Assembly: GCA_965230245.1 (NCBI GenBank)
Contig: OZ246000.1
Span: 1,736,001-1,800,000, forward strand
Length of the DNA stretch: 64,000 bases
DNA from: JAGNKE01 sp965230245
GTDB taxonomy: Bacteria; Pseudomonadota; Alphaproteobacteria; Micavibrionales; Micavibrionaceae
Direction of reading: 5' to 3'
The stretch's first letter is position 1. Every line of letters starts with the position of its first letter. Made by a program: the position numbers and the translations under genes. The notes beneath the pieces are model-generated. The model was not told the DNA's origin, searched no databases, and saw only the letters and a list, made by a program, of their open reading frames with translations. Below are positions 1 to 8,095 of this stretch, piece after piece.

Positions 1-1400
1 TAATCATTCGGCGTTGCCAGCAGGCTATGGATATAAAACGCAGGTATCCCTGCAAGCCCCATCATAATGGTTTGCGAGGCCAGAAAACGCTCGCGCTGGA
101 ATTCGTCCTTACCGTCAATCGTCCCCTGCAATGCATCGAAAAGGGAAACATTCATCTCATAAGGCTGCTCTTTTCCGCCGCCGACCGAACGCATACTGAT
201 CTCGCCGCCGAACCCGCGTATGGTTTCGATCATCTCGTCAACATCTTCGTCCATCAAAATGCCCTTGGCGGGAAACAACCCGATCCCGTCATGCCCTGCC
301 ACAAAGTTAAAATACGCGCAGCCGTCTTGTGTCGGCGGCATACCCATCAGCCATTTTTTGAGGTAATACTCATTCCCCGTTAGCAAAGCCTGAACCAGAA
401 GCGGCGGCAGACTGAAGTTATAAATCATGTGCGCTTCGTTCTGGTTCCCGAAATAGGATAAATTCTCGTGCTTGGGAACGTTGGTTTCCGTGATCAGCAG
501 CACGTCCTCTTTATAGAAATCAACCAGCGTACGCATCAAACGGACAATTTCGTGTGTCTGTGGCAAGTGAATACAGGCTGTGCCGATTTCCTTCCACAAG
601 AACGCGACGGCATCCAGACGGAAAATACGCACCTTATGATTCAGGTAAAGACGCATGATGCGAATGAATTCAACCAGTACGGCAGGATTTGAAAAATCCA
701 GATCCACCTGATCCGGCCCGAACGTGCACCAGACATGTTTCATGCCTTCCGCTGTATCAAACGGGGTCAAAAGCGGGGAAGGGCGCGGACGGATCACCAT
801 AGAAGAATCCATGTCCTCGGGCGCGGTAAAGAAATACTGGTTATATGGTGGTTTGTTTTCTTGGAAATCCTTGAACCATTGACCTTGCGCGGACGCATGG
901 TTAATGACGATATCGGCCATCAACTGGAAATTATTCCCGATACGCTCGATATCATCCCAGTCACCAAGGTCACCGCGAACCTCGTCATAATCCATCACCG
1001 CAAAGCCGTCATCGGAGCTGTATGGAAAAAAAGGCAGGATATGCACCGCATTGATAAAACTCTTCGCATAGTCCTCAAGAAAACCCTCAAGCGTTTTCAG
1101 CGGGTGCTCCCCTTTTTTGCGGATACTGTCTCCGTATGTGATCAGGATCGTTGTCGCTTCCGACCACGTATCAAGAGAAAGGGGTTTAGGTTGCGTAAGC
1201 GGTTTGTCCTTCGCATCGTCCGGCCAGAACGTAGACAGGATATCATCAACCAACTCATCCGCATCATGTTCGGGATAAATCACATCCAGATGGCGCTTCA
1301 AACGATGGATGAGTGCATCGGGCCGTGCGATCACGTTCTTCTGTGCCGTCTTTTTGGTTTTATTTTTAATCTCGTTAAGGGGCTGAACATCTGCACTCAT
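1..1400 (-). CDS. Glucosylglycerate/sucrose phosphorylase-type GH13 enzyme, 3' end cut by window edge
   Basis: The minus-strand frame is open from an ATG at 1400 to the window edge, giving 466 residues without a stop, so the C-terminus is missing. The protein reads as a GH13 subfamily 18 sugar phosphorylase: an early HxLPFFPYSSDDGFAVMDY stretch, a RLDAVAF motif placing the nucleophile at Asp263, an ITETN motif placing the acid/base at Glu305, and a later GHDG motif. Such enzymes split glucosides with phosphate to give glucose-1-phosphate. The specific substrate is inferred from the neighbour: the upstream glycerate kinase overlaps it by four bases (ATGA), which fits glucosylglycerate, whose phosphorolysis releases glycerate. 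Sucrose or glucosylglycerol remain possible. A 229-residue plus-strand frame over 735-1424 is antisense noise. Confidence 0.85.
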   Translation of the reverse strand, partial: MSADVQPLNEIKNKTKKTAQKNVIARPDALIHRLKRHLDVIYPEHDADELVDDILSTFWPDDAKDKPLTQPKPLSLDTWSEATTILITYGDSIRKKGEHPLKTLEGFLEDYAKSFINAVHILPFFPYSSDDGFAVMDYDEVRGDLGDWDDIERIGNNFQLMADIVINHASAQGQWFKDFQENKPPYNQYFFTAPEDMDSSMVIRPRPSPLLTPFDTAEGMKHVWCTFGPDQVDLDFSNPAVLVEFIRIMRLYLNHKVRIFRLDAVAFLWKEIGTACIHLPQTHEIVRLMRTLVDFYKEDVLLITETNVPKHENLSYFGNQNEAHMIYNFSLPPLLVQALLTGNEYYLKKWLMGMPPTQDGCAYFNFVAGHDGIGLFPAKGILMDEDVDEMIETIRGFGGEISMRSVGGGKEQPYEMNVSLFDALQGTIDGKDEFQRERFLASQTIMMGLAGIPAFYIHSLLATPND

Positions 1401-2674
1401 GGAAAAATTAAAACCACCCTGTAGTCATTAACATTGGTTTGTGTCGGTCCGGTTATGATCAAGTCATCTGTTTCTTTATAAAAACTGTACGAGTCGTTGT
1501 CATCCAGAAAATCTTGAGGACTGCAGCGCAGCCCTTTCGCACGATCTAAAATATCAGGCATGAAATACGCACCCGTTGCGTCGTCACTTCCGTCGATACC
1601 GTCCGTATCAAAAGACGCCCCGCAAATTTTTTGGTTCCCTTCAAGGGCGATAGCGGCCTGCAAGGCAAACTGCGTATTCGGTCCGCCGCGCCCCTGTCCC
1701 GTAATCTTTACGGTTGTCTCTCCGCCCGAAAGCAGGGCAACAGGCGCATCACCGCCTTTAAGTGTTTTCTGAATATCACGCGCGCGCTCAACATGTTTCA
1801 AAGCCGCCGCATTTGTATCTCCCGTGATCTGGCTGCCGAGGATATCTACACGGAAGCCTTTTTGCTCCCAATATTTTTGCGCTTCTGCCAGACACTCTTC
1901 GGGCGTGGCAATCATGTGGTATTCGTTGTTGGAAAAAATAGCATCGCCGTCCTTGGGCGTTTCATTTTGCGGATCATTAAGCGCAAGCAAAATCGAGTCG
2001 GGAATCTCAATCCCGTATTTTTCAATCACATGAAAACAGTCCTGTAATGTAGACGGATCAGCCACAGTCGGCCCTGATGCAATCACGGACGCATCATTCC
2101 CCGCCACATCCGAAATCGCAAGCGTAACCAGCTTTGGATTGACCGCTGCCGCTGCTAGCCCGCCGCCAAGCGCACGGTTTAAATGTTTGCGCACCGTGTT
2201 CATCTCGCCGATAGCCGCACCCGACATCAAAAGCTGCTTGTACAATCTCTGCAAGTCGGAAAGGCTCACCCCATCAACAGGCGCGGTCAAAAGCGCCGAC
2301 CCGCCGCCCGAGAGCAGACAAACAACAAGGTCATACTGTGTTGTGTGGGCAAGCATCGCGATTATATCGTCAACGGCCTTCAACCCGTTGTCATCGGGAA
2401 CGGGGTGTGCCCCCTCGATAATGCGAATAGTCTTCGTCGGGACGCCGAACCCGTAGCGTGTTAAAACAATGCCCTCGTAATCGCCTTCATAATGCTCCTC
2501 AAAAACACGCGCCATCTCCGCCGAGGCTTTGCCCGCACCGATCACATAGGTTTTGCCGTTGCTCGGAACAGGGGGTAAAAATCGCGGTAAACACCCGGCA
2601 GGTTTGCAAATATCGACGGCAGTATGAAAACTGCCGAGTAACAATGCGCGAATATCGTGACCGTTAAAATCCAT
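1397..2674 (-). CDS. Glycerate 2-kinase (DUF4147/MOFRL family)
   Basis: A 425-residue protein of the GckA/TtuD type: an N-terminal DUF4147 region with the VIGAGKASAEMA motif, a central LLSGGGSALL glycine loop, and a C-terminal MOFRL region with LLSGGETTV and DTDGIDGSDDATGA. Family members phosphorylate D-glycerate with ATP, usually to 2-phosphoglycerate, feeding lower glycolysis in the cytoplasm. The frame is open up to 2902, but I start it at the ATG at 2674 (MDFNGHDIR), which has a GGAAG ribosome site just upstream; the longer frame would run into typA and its extra residues look non-coding. The stop overlaps the start of the phosphorylase gene by four bases, so the two are probably translationally coupled. 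Older annotations call this family hydroxypyruvate reductase. Confidence 0.88.
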   Translation of the reverse strand: MDFNGHDIRALLLGSFHTAVDICKPAGCLPRFLPPVPSNGKTYVIGAGKASAEMARVFEEHYEGDYEGIVLTRYGFGVPTKTIRIIEGAHPVPDDNGLKAVDDIIAMLAHTTQYDLVVCLLSGGGSALLTAPVDGVSLSDLQRLYKQLLMSGAAIGEMNTVRKHLNRALGGGLAAAAVNPKLVTLAISDVAGNDASVIASGPTVADPSTLQDCFHVIEKYGIEIPDSILLALNDPQNETPKDGDAIFSNNEYHMIATPEECLAEAQKYWEQKGFRVDILGSQITGDTNAAALKHVERARDIQKTLKGGDAPVALLSGGETTVKITGQGRGGPNTQFALQAAIALEGNQKICGASFDTDGIDGSDDATGAYFMPDILDRAKGLRCSPQDFLDDNDSYSFYKETDDLIITGPTQTNVNDYRVVLIFP

Positions 2675-2877
2675 TACGCTTCCAATAGGACACGAAGCCT
2701 TCGCCAAAATCAATTCACACCACCCAAAACAGCGGCTTTTTAAGGGGAAAGCGGAAAATAAGCGGATGAAATCACGCTGAATATAAGAATATTCTTTTCT
2801 TTTTGCCTGCGACTCTGTACGACTGCACGCAAAGAAACCACTCACTGTCCAAAGATAAGGCGGAATTAGGGTAAAAT

Positions 2878-4692
2878 ATGAGAAAACTGCGCAATATCGC
2901 AATCATTGCACACGTCGACCACGGCAAAACGACATTGATCGACTCCATCATGAAACAAAGCGGCATGTTTCGGGAAAACCAGGCCGTTGATGAGCGTCTG
3001 ATGGATTCCGGCGATCTTGAGAAAGAACGGGGTATTACCATTCTGGCAAAACCGACGTCTATCCAGTGGGAAGATACACGTATTAACATCATCGACACCC
3101 CCGGTCACGCCGATTTCGGCGGAGAGGTCGAACGCGTTCTGCACATGGCGGACGGTGTCATCCTTTTGACTGATGCCGCCGAAGGCCCGATGCCGCAAAC
3201 AAAATTCGTGCTGGGTAAGGCGCTCGCGCAAGGTCTGCGCCCTATTGTTATCATCAACAAGGTCGACCGTCCCGACGGACGTCCCGAAGAAGTCATCGAT
3301 GAAGTCTTCGACCTGTTCGTGTCCCTTGACGCGACAGACGAGCAGCTTGACTTTCCCGTGCTCTATGCATCCGGCCGTGACGGTTGGTGCGCGCGCGAAC
3401 TGGATGATCCGCGCGAAAACCTTCATCCTTTGCTGGATTTGATCCTCGAACACGTGCCAGAGCCGAAAGTAGAGGAGGGCAAGCCTTTCGCAATGCTGGC
3501 CACACTTCTGGATTCCGATCCGTTCCTTGGCCGCTGTCTGACAGGCAGGGTTCTTCATGGCTCGGCAAAAGTGAATGAAAACGTCAAAGCCCTGAGCCTG
3601 GATGGGAAAAGCGTCGAAACAGGCCGCCTGACCAAGCTCCTGATGTTTGAAGGCACGGAGCGCGTGCCCGTCGAAGAAGTGCATGCGGGCGATATCATCT
3701 GTATCGCGGGTCTGACAAAGGCATCCGTTGCCGATACGATTTGTGATCCGACCGTCACAGAGCCATTAAAATCGACACCGATCGACCCGCCGACCATGTC
3801 GGTCACGATCAGTGTTAACGATTCACCGTTTGCCGGAAAAGAGGGCAAGAAAGTCACATCCACTATGATCCGCGAACGCCTTTTGGCCGAAGCGGAAACA
3901 AACGTCGCTATTACATACAGCGAAAGTGATGAAAAAGACTCATTTGAAATCGGTGGCCGAGGTGAACTTCAGCTCGGCGTTTTGATTGAAACCATGCGCC
4001 GCGAAGGATTTGAGTTGACGGTCTCCCGCCCGAAAGTCCTCTACAAGGAAGAAGACGGCCAGAGATTGGAGCCGATTGAAGAGGTTATCATCGATGTGGA
4101 CGAAGAATATTCCAGCACTGTCGTGGACTCAATGAACCGCCGCAAAGCCGAAATGACAGACATGCGCTCAAGCGGCGCAGGAAAGACGCGTATTGTTTTC
4201 CTTGCCCCCTCCCGCGGTCTGATCGGCTACCAAAGCCGCTTCCTGACACAAACACGCGGCACGGGCGTAATGAACCGCTTGTTCCACTCTTATGCGCCGT
4301 ATAAGGGCGATGTCCCTCAAAGACATAACGGTGCCCTGATTTCTACTGAAACAGGTACGGCTGTAGCATACGCACTCTTCAACCTGCAGGATCGCGGCGC
4401 AATGTTTATCGGCCATCAGACCCCCGTCTATCAAGGGATGATCATCGGCGAGCATAACCGCGACAACGACCTCGAAGTCAACGTCCTGAAAGGCAAGAAA
4501 CTGACAAACGTCCGCGCCTCCGGCTCAGACGATGCGGTCACGCTGACCCCGCCGCGCAAAATGTCCCTCGAAGACATGATGGCCTACATCAACGATGACG
4601 AGTTGTTGGAAGTCACGCCGACATCCATGCGTTTGCGCAAGAAATTCCTGTGCCCGCACGAACGTAAAAAGGCCTCCCGCGCCGGCGCATAA
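2878..4692 (+). CDS. typA: Ribosome-associated translational GTPase TypA/BipA
   Basis: A 604-residue translational GTPase of normal family length. The G1 loop AHVDHGKT lies at residues 11-18, followed by the switch II motif DTPGHADFGGEVER near residue 75 and the NKVD guanine-specificity motif near 130. EF-G-like domains follow, then the BipA-specific C-terminal domain with SRGLIGYQSRFLTQTRGTG. BipA binds the 70S ribosome and assists 50S assembly and growth under cold and other stress. The ATG is preceded by an AGGG ribosome site. It is transcribed divergently from the glycerate kinase and ends at a strong hairpin terminator at 4722. Confidence 0.97.
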   Translation: MRKLRNIAIIAHVDHGKTTLIDSIMKQSGMFRENQAVDERLMDSGDLEKERGITILAKPTSIQWEDTRINIIDTPGHADFGGEVERVLHMADGVILLTDAAEGPMPQTKFVLGKALAQGLRPIVIINKVDRPDGRPEEVIDEVFDLFVSLDATDEQLDFPVLYASGRDGWCARELDDPRENLHPLLDLILEHVPEPKVEEGKPFAMLATLLDSDPFLGRCLTGRVLHGSAKVNENVKALSLDGKSVETGRLTKLLMFEGTERVPVEEVHAGDIICIAGLTKASVADTICDPTVTEPLKSTPIDPPTMSVTISVNDSPFAGKEGKKVTSTMIRERLLAEAETNVAITYSESDEKDSFEIGGRGELQLGVLIETMRREGFELTVSRPKVLYKEEDGQRLEPIEEVIIDVDEEYSSTVVDSMNRRKAEMTDMRSSGAGKTRIVFLAPSRGLIGYQSRFLTQTRGTGVMNRLFHSYAPYKGDVPQRHNGALISTETGTAVAYALFNLQDRGAMFIGHQTPVYQGMIIGEHNRDNDLEVNVLKGKKLTNVRASGSDDAVTLTPPRKMSLEDMMAYINDDELLEVTPTSMRLRKKFLCPHERKKASRAGA

Positions 4693-4721
4693 ACAATCGC
4701 AAAGCTTTAAAGACAAAACGA

Positions 4722-4753
4722 AAGAGGGCTTGATGAAGCCCTCTTTTTTTTTT
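4722..4753 (+). terminator. Rho-independent terminator of typA
   Basis: AGAGGGCTT and AAGCCCTCT pair around a four-base loop and are followed by an uninterrupted run of about ten T on the plus strand. It sits 30 bases after the typA stop and also shields typA from the convergent AIM24 operon. Confidence 0.93.
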
Positions 4754-4774
4754 AATTCTGAAATGGTGGTCGCA

Positions 4775-5524
4775 TTAGTTATTATTCTTGGATGGGCGGA
4801 ACGGCCAGACCCAAGCGGCAAAAGCCGGAAGCTTCCGTGTCTGAATCCAGACTTTGCCTTGACCGGTAAATTTTGTGACCAAACCTTCCTTGGAGAGGAA
4901 GAAGGATTTATACCCGCCGAATTTGGAAACCTTGTATTCCAGACCTTCGGTAAAGGCGACGATGTGATTGTTATCAATCGTATATTCGTCCTCGACCTCG
5001 ATCTCGACGATCCCGCCGTAAGAGTTAAAGAACACATCGCCAGAACCGGTACATTTGATCATGAAGAATCCTGCACCGCCGAAGAAGCCCTTCACAAGCC
5101 CCTGAAATTTCGTGGCCACATCGACATTCATCCCCGAAGCCAGAAACGCCGAACTTTGCAGGAACAGCGCATCGTCCTTATTGCCGTCAAGATGATAGTG
5201 ATAGATATCTCCGGGCAAACCGCTGGCAAAGGTGACTTCGCCCGCAAACTCCTGCGCCGTGAATTCGTTGATAAAAATGCTCTCGCCGCTGATAAAGCGT
5301 TTGAAGCCGCCTTTGAATTTGGTCTTCATGCTGACATTCGTATCCATGGAAACCATGGCGGATGCTTCCGCCTTGATCTGCTGGTTGGCGGTCATTTTTA
5401 CCGACAAGCGTGAAAAGTCGGGGCGTCCCGCGATCTCGTGTTCGAATTCCTTTGGCAGGTCAAGAACTTCCATTGGTTCGCCGTCAATATCTACGGGTTG
5501 TAAACTTGCATTTTGGTCAGTCAT
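4775..5524 (-). CDS. AIM24 family protein (paralogue 1)
   Basis: A 249-residue protein of the AIM24 (TIGR00266/DUF124) family, a beta-rich fold named after a yeast mitochondrial protein; the bacterial role is not settled. Typical features are the early EASAMVSMDTNV segment, the GGFKRFISGESIFINEF block, SGLPGDIYHYHLDG, the GAGGFFM-like glycine run, GSGDVFFNSYGG and the late FGGYKSFFLSKEGLVTKF. It carries about 40 extra residues at the N-terminus compared with its two neighbours. The ATG has a GGAGAG ribosome site. Last gene of a minus-strand run of three AIM24 paralogues plus a protease; gap to the next gene is 20 bases. C-terminus ends in a tryptophan/proline-rich tail. Confidence 0.88.
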   Translation of the reverse strand: MTDQNASLQPVDIDGEPMEVLDLPKEFEHEIAGRPDFSRLSVKMTANQQIKAEASAMVSMDTNVSMKTKFKGGFKRFISGESIFINEFTAQEFAGEVTFASGLPGDIYHYHLDGNKDDALFLQSSAFLASGMNVDVATKFQGLVKGFFGGAGFFMIKCTGSGDVFFNSYGGIVEIEVEDEYTIDNNHIVAFTEGLEYKVSKFGGYKSFFLSKEGLVTKFTGQGKVWIQTRKLPAFAAWVWPFRPSKNNN

Positions 5525-5544
5525 AATCTTCTCTCCCGTATCTC

Positions 5545-6225
5545 TTATCGTGGTCTCAGCATCGGGCCGATGACCATCCCGAACGCGCTGGGGTTATGGC
5601 TCTGGCACCAGACAGTACCCTTACCGTGAAAGCGGCAAACAAACCCTTCACCGCCGAGGAATGACCCGATCCAACTGGAGCCTGCTTTGGACAGTTTAAA
5701 GTCCAGCCCTTCTTCAAAGGCAACAATATGTCCGCTGTCCACGACATATTCTCCGTCCACTTCGACCGGGTAAATCGCCCCGAACGCATTCAAAAGCACA
5801 TCGCCGCTCCCGCTAAGCTTGAGCCAGAACGCCCCTTCTTTTGCGATGATGGACTTGAAACCTTGCCAGCCCATATCGATATCGACATCGCCCCACGACG
5901 CAACGTAAGACTCACCCTGAACGATCAGTTTCTTCCCGCCGTCGAGCTTCTTGTGCATCATATCACCGCTCAGAGTAGGGGCGAGGAACAGCGTGCCCTT
6001 GTCACCGGTGCATTTGTAATGGTTCATAAAAATCGATTCACCCGCAAGCATACGCTTGAGCGCCTTACGGATCCCGCGCTTGCCGCGCTTATGAGTTGTC
6101 GTTTCAACATCAAGCCCCGGCGACATAGCGACCATCGAGCCGCCTTCCGCAGTAAGTTCCTCGCCGGGCGAGAACTCCATCTTGGCAATCGTATTTGCCG
6201 GACGTTGTAAGATTTCGTGTTGCAT
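5545..6225 (-). CDS. AIM24 family protein (paralogue 2)
   Basis: A 226-residue AIM24 family member with the same block order as its neighbours: EGGSMVAMSPGLDV, MLAGESIFMNHY, SGDMMHKKLDGG, GSGDVLLNAFGAIYPVEVDGEYVVD, and a C-terminal GGEGFVCRFHGKGTVW segment. No signal peptide or membrane segment is visible, so a cytoplasmic or peripheral location is likely. It has a strong AGGAGAT ribosome site. Sequence differences from paralogues 1 and 3 are spread along the whole length, so the copies are old duplications rather than a recent repeat. Confidence 0.88.
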   Translation of the reverse strand: MQHEILQRPANTIAKMEFSPGEELTAEGGSMVAMSPGLDVETTTHKRGKRGIRKALKRMLAGESIFMNHYKCTGDKGTLFLAPTLSGDMMHKKLDGGKKLIVQGESYVASWGDVDIDMGWQGFKSIIAKEGAFWLKLSGSGDVLLNAFGAIYPVEVDGEYVVDSGHIVAFEEGLDFKLSKAGSSWIGSFLGGEGFVCRFHGKGTVWCQSHNPSAFGMVIGPMLRPR

Positions 6226-6268
6226 AAAATATCTCCTGATGGCGCAAGTTGCGCCTGAATGTCTTTAA

Positions 6269-6928
6269 CTAAATCTTCGGGTTCAAATAGGACGCCAGCC
6301 CGCTCATACTGCGGCTTTGTAACAAAATCTTGCCTTTACCGCTTACCCGCGTCAGCAATCCTTCACCGCTCGTAAAGCTTGAAATCAGCCCGCCCGAAAG
6401 TTGTAGGCGAATGGAAATTGTCGGATCATAAGCGACAAGGTGACTGGTATCGACCAGATACTCCCCGTCGATTTCCTTTTCGTAAACATGGCCGTATGCG
6501 CCGATCCAAAGATACCCCTTACCCGTAGCAAGCAGGCGGAACAAACCTTCCCGTGCCAGAAAGGAACGGAACCCTGCCCATTTCAGCTTGATGTTAATGC
6601 CCTTGGTCGAACAGATATACGCCCCCGGTTGCATAAAAATATTCTGCCCTTCCATCTTGACCAGTCGAATGTCACCGGGCGTCGGCTGCGTAAAAATGAC
6701 CGTTTGCGGCGTTGTGCCGATATTTTTGAATGTATTAACAAACAAAGTTTCTCCGCCGAACATTTTGCGTGCAAGCCCTTTGAAAAACCCACCGTTCAAT
6801 TTTGTCTTCATATCGACCTTAGCATCCATACTCACCATGGCATCAGACTCGGCAACGACTTCCTCGCCGGGGTCCAAAGTAATCGTGATGTAGGAAAAGG
6901 AAGGTTTTCCGTCAATGCTTTGCTTCAT
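6269..6928 (-). CDS. AIM24 family protein (paralogue 3)
   Basis: A 219-residue AIM24 family member. Visible blocks are ESDAMVSMDAKVDMKTKLNG, MFGGETLFVNTF, TPGDIRLVKMEGQ, ATGKGYLWIGAYGHVYEKEIDGEYLVD and the C-terminal TSGEGLLTRVSGKGKILLQSRS. Start ATG has a GGAG ribosome site. The SMDAKVDMKTKLNGGFFKG stretch is closest to paralogue 1 (SMDTNVSMKTKFKGGFKRF), suggesting these two share a more recent ancestor. It lies 18 bases downstream of the M48 protease gene, so the four genes are probably one transcript. Confidence 0.88.
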   Translation of the reverse strand: MKQSIDGKPSFSYITITLDPGEEVVAESDAMVSMDAKVDMKTKLNGGFFKGLARKMFGGETLFVNTFKNIGTTPQTVIFTQPTPGDIRLVKMEGQNIFMQPGAYICSTKGINIKLKWAGFRSFLAREGLFRLLATGKGYLWIGAYGHVYEKEIDGEYLVDTSHLVAYDPTISIRLQLSGGLISSFTSGEGLLTRVSGKGKILLQSRSMSGLASYLNPKI

Positions 6929-6946
6929 AATAGGCTCCGTTCAATA

Positions 6947-8071
6947 TTACTTGCTGTAATTTGCAATCTTTTCCTTAAATTTTTGATAAGGGAAATCAAT
7001 CTCTTCAAATTGACCATCATAATCATCTAGCATTTTTTGAAGGTTTTCAACACGGCGTTCGCTTGAGGGGTGCGTACTAATCAATTCAATCCATTTGTTA
7101 TCAACAAGTTGATTGGCCTTATGCAGCTTGTCAAAGAAAGCAATCAACCCTTCGGGTGAAATATTGGCTTGTGTAAGATATTCAAATCCCACCTCATCCG
7201 CTTCCTCTTCCTGTACACGCGAATAATGTTGAGATGTAAGGTAACGTGCATTACTGCCGATGGAATAAACGAGATCGTTACTGCCACCTAGCAATACACT
7301 CATTAAAACGTAGCCACTCAGCTCGGATATGGACTGTCTGAGGCTATGTCGTTTCGTGACGTGCGCCATTTCATGTGCAAGAACACCAAGAAATTCTTCG
7401 GGTGTCTCAGAATACTCGATCAATCCTGTAAAAAAGACCATATGTCCGCCGGGTAGGGCAAACGCATTAGGCGTATCATCTATCATAATGTGAACGTGTA
7501 AATCATAACCGCTTCCCTCTGCAACGGATAACAACGGCGCAGCCAAAAGCTCCAGGTCAGCAAGAATATCTGGATCATCGATAATTAAGCCACTCTGCGC
7601 AAACTGTAATTCAAAGAGCTTGTCTCCTATGGAATCCTCTACGCTGGGTGGAACATATGACGCGATAAAACCGGAGACGATGTTCCGCTCGATAAAGACG
7701 AGATAAAGCGGAACCAGAGTAAAAAACGCGATAAGCAAACCCGTTAAGACCAGATATCGGGTATAGTTCTTCTTACCCTTGATAACCGATTGCGCCTTGG
7801 CATTATTTGCAAAGGCCGGCTCTCTGAACATCGAAAAATCCGTCGTATGGATTTTGACCCCTTTTTGCGTGTCATGGGAAATAAAGGCAATGCGGTTCGC
7901 CGTGCCGCCAAAGGAAATATGTGCGTTGTGTGCTTCAAAACTAACGCTGCGGTTATCGTTCATAAATTTCAGCAACATGCCCGAGACCTCGATCACACCG
8001 CTCTCACGCGATGGCTCTTCGCCGTCTGCATTTTCAACGTATATATGACCGGAAAATCTCTTCGTACCCAT
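6947..8071 (-). CDS. Membrane-anchored M48 family zinc metalloprotease
   Basis: A 374-residue protein. Residues 1-95 form a small beta-rich domain of the type found before M48 peptidases (DUF7092-like). One transmembrane helix follows at about 106-127, then the peptidase domain with the zinc motif HEMAH at 233-237 and the third ligand in the EEEAD motif near 288-292. This layout fits a BepA/Oma1-like quality-control protease with its catalytic part in the periplasm. An HPSSERRVENLQ motif near the C-terminus is typical of the family. The ribosome site is weak. It is followed by three AIM24 genes in the same direction and preceded by a gene for another HExxH protein 24 bases away. Confidence 0.9.
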   Translation of the reverse strand: MGTKRFSGHIYVENADGEEPSRESGVIEVSGMLLKFMNDNRSVSFEAHNAHISFGGTANRIAFISHDTQKGVKIHTTDFSMFREPAFANNAKAQSVIKGKKNYTRYLVLTGLLIAFFTLVPLYLVFIERNIVSGFIASYVPPSVEDSIGDKLFELQFAQSGLIIDDPDILADLELLAAPLLSVAEGSGYDLHVHIMIDDTPNAFALPGGHMVFFTGLIEYSETPEEFLGVLAHEMAHVTKRHSLRQSISELSGYVLMSVLLGGSNDLVYSIGSNARYLTSQHYSRVQEEEADEVGFEYLTQANISPEGLIAFFDKLHKANQLVDNKWIELISTHPSSERRVENLQKMLDDYDGQFEEIDFPYQKFKEKIANYSK

Positions 8072-8095
8072 GACAGAAAAGAGTGTAACAGGATT

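Noticed and set aside
735..1424. A 229-residue plus-strand open frame
   Set aside because: Lies antisense to the clear GH13 phosphorylase with its catalytic motifs; composition rich in Arg, Ile and His as expected for a shadow frame.
2675..2902. N-terminal extension of the glycerate kinase
   Set aside because: Would overlap the typA start; Cys, Phe and Ser-rich residues do not resemble the family, and a good ribosome site lies before 2674.
2866..3684. A 272-residue minus-strand open frame inside typA
   Set aside because: Fully antisense to a canonical GTPase; no domain seen.
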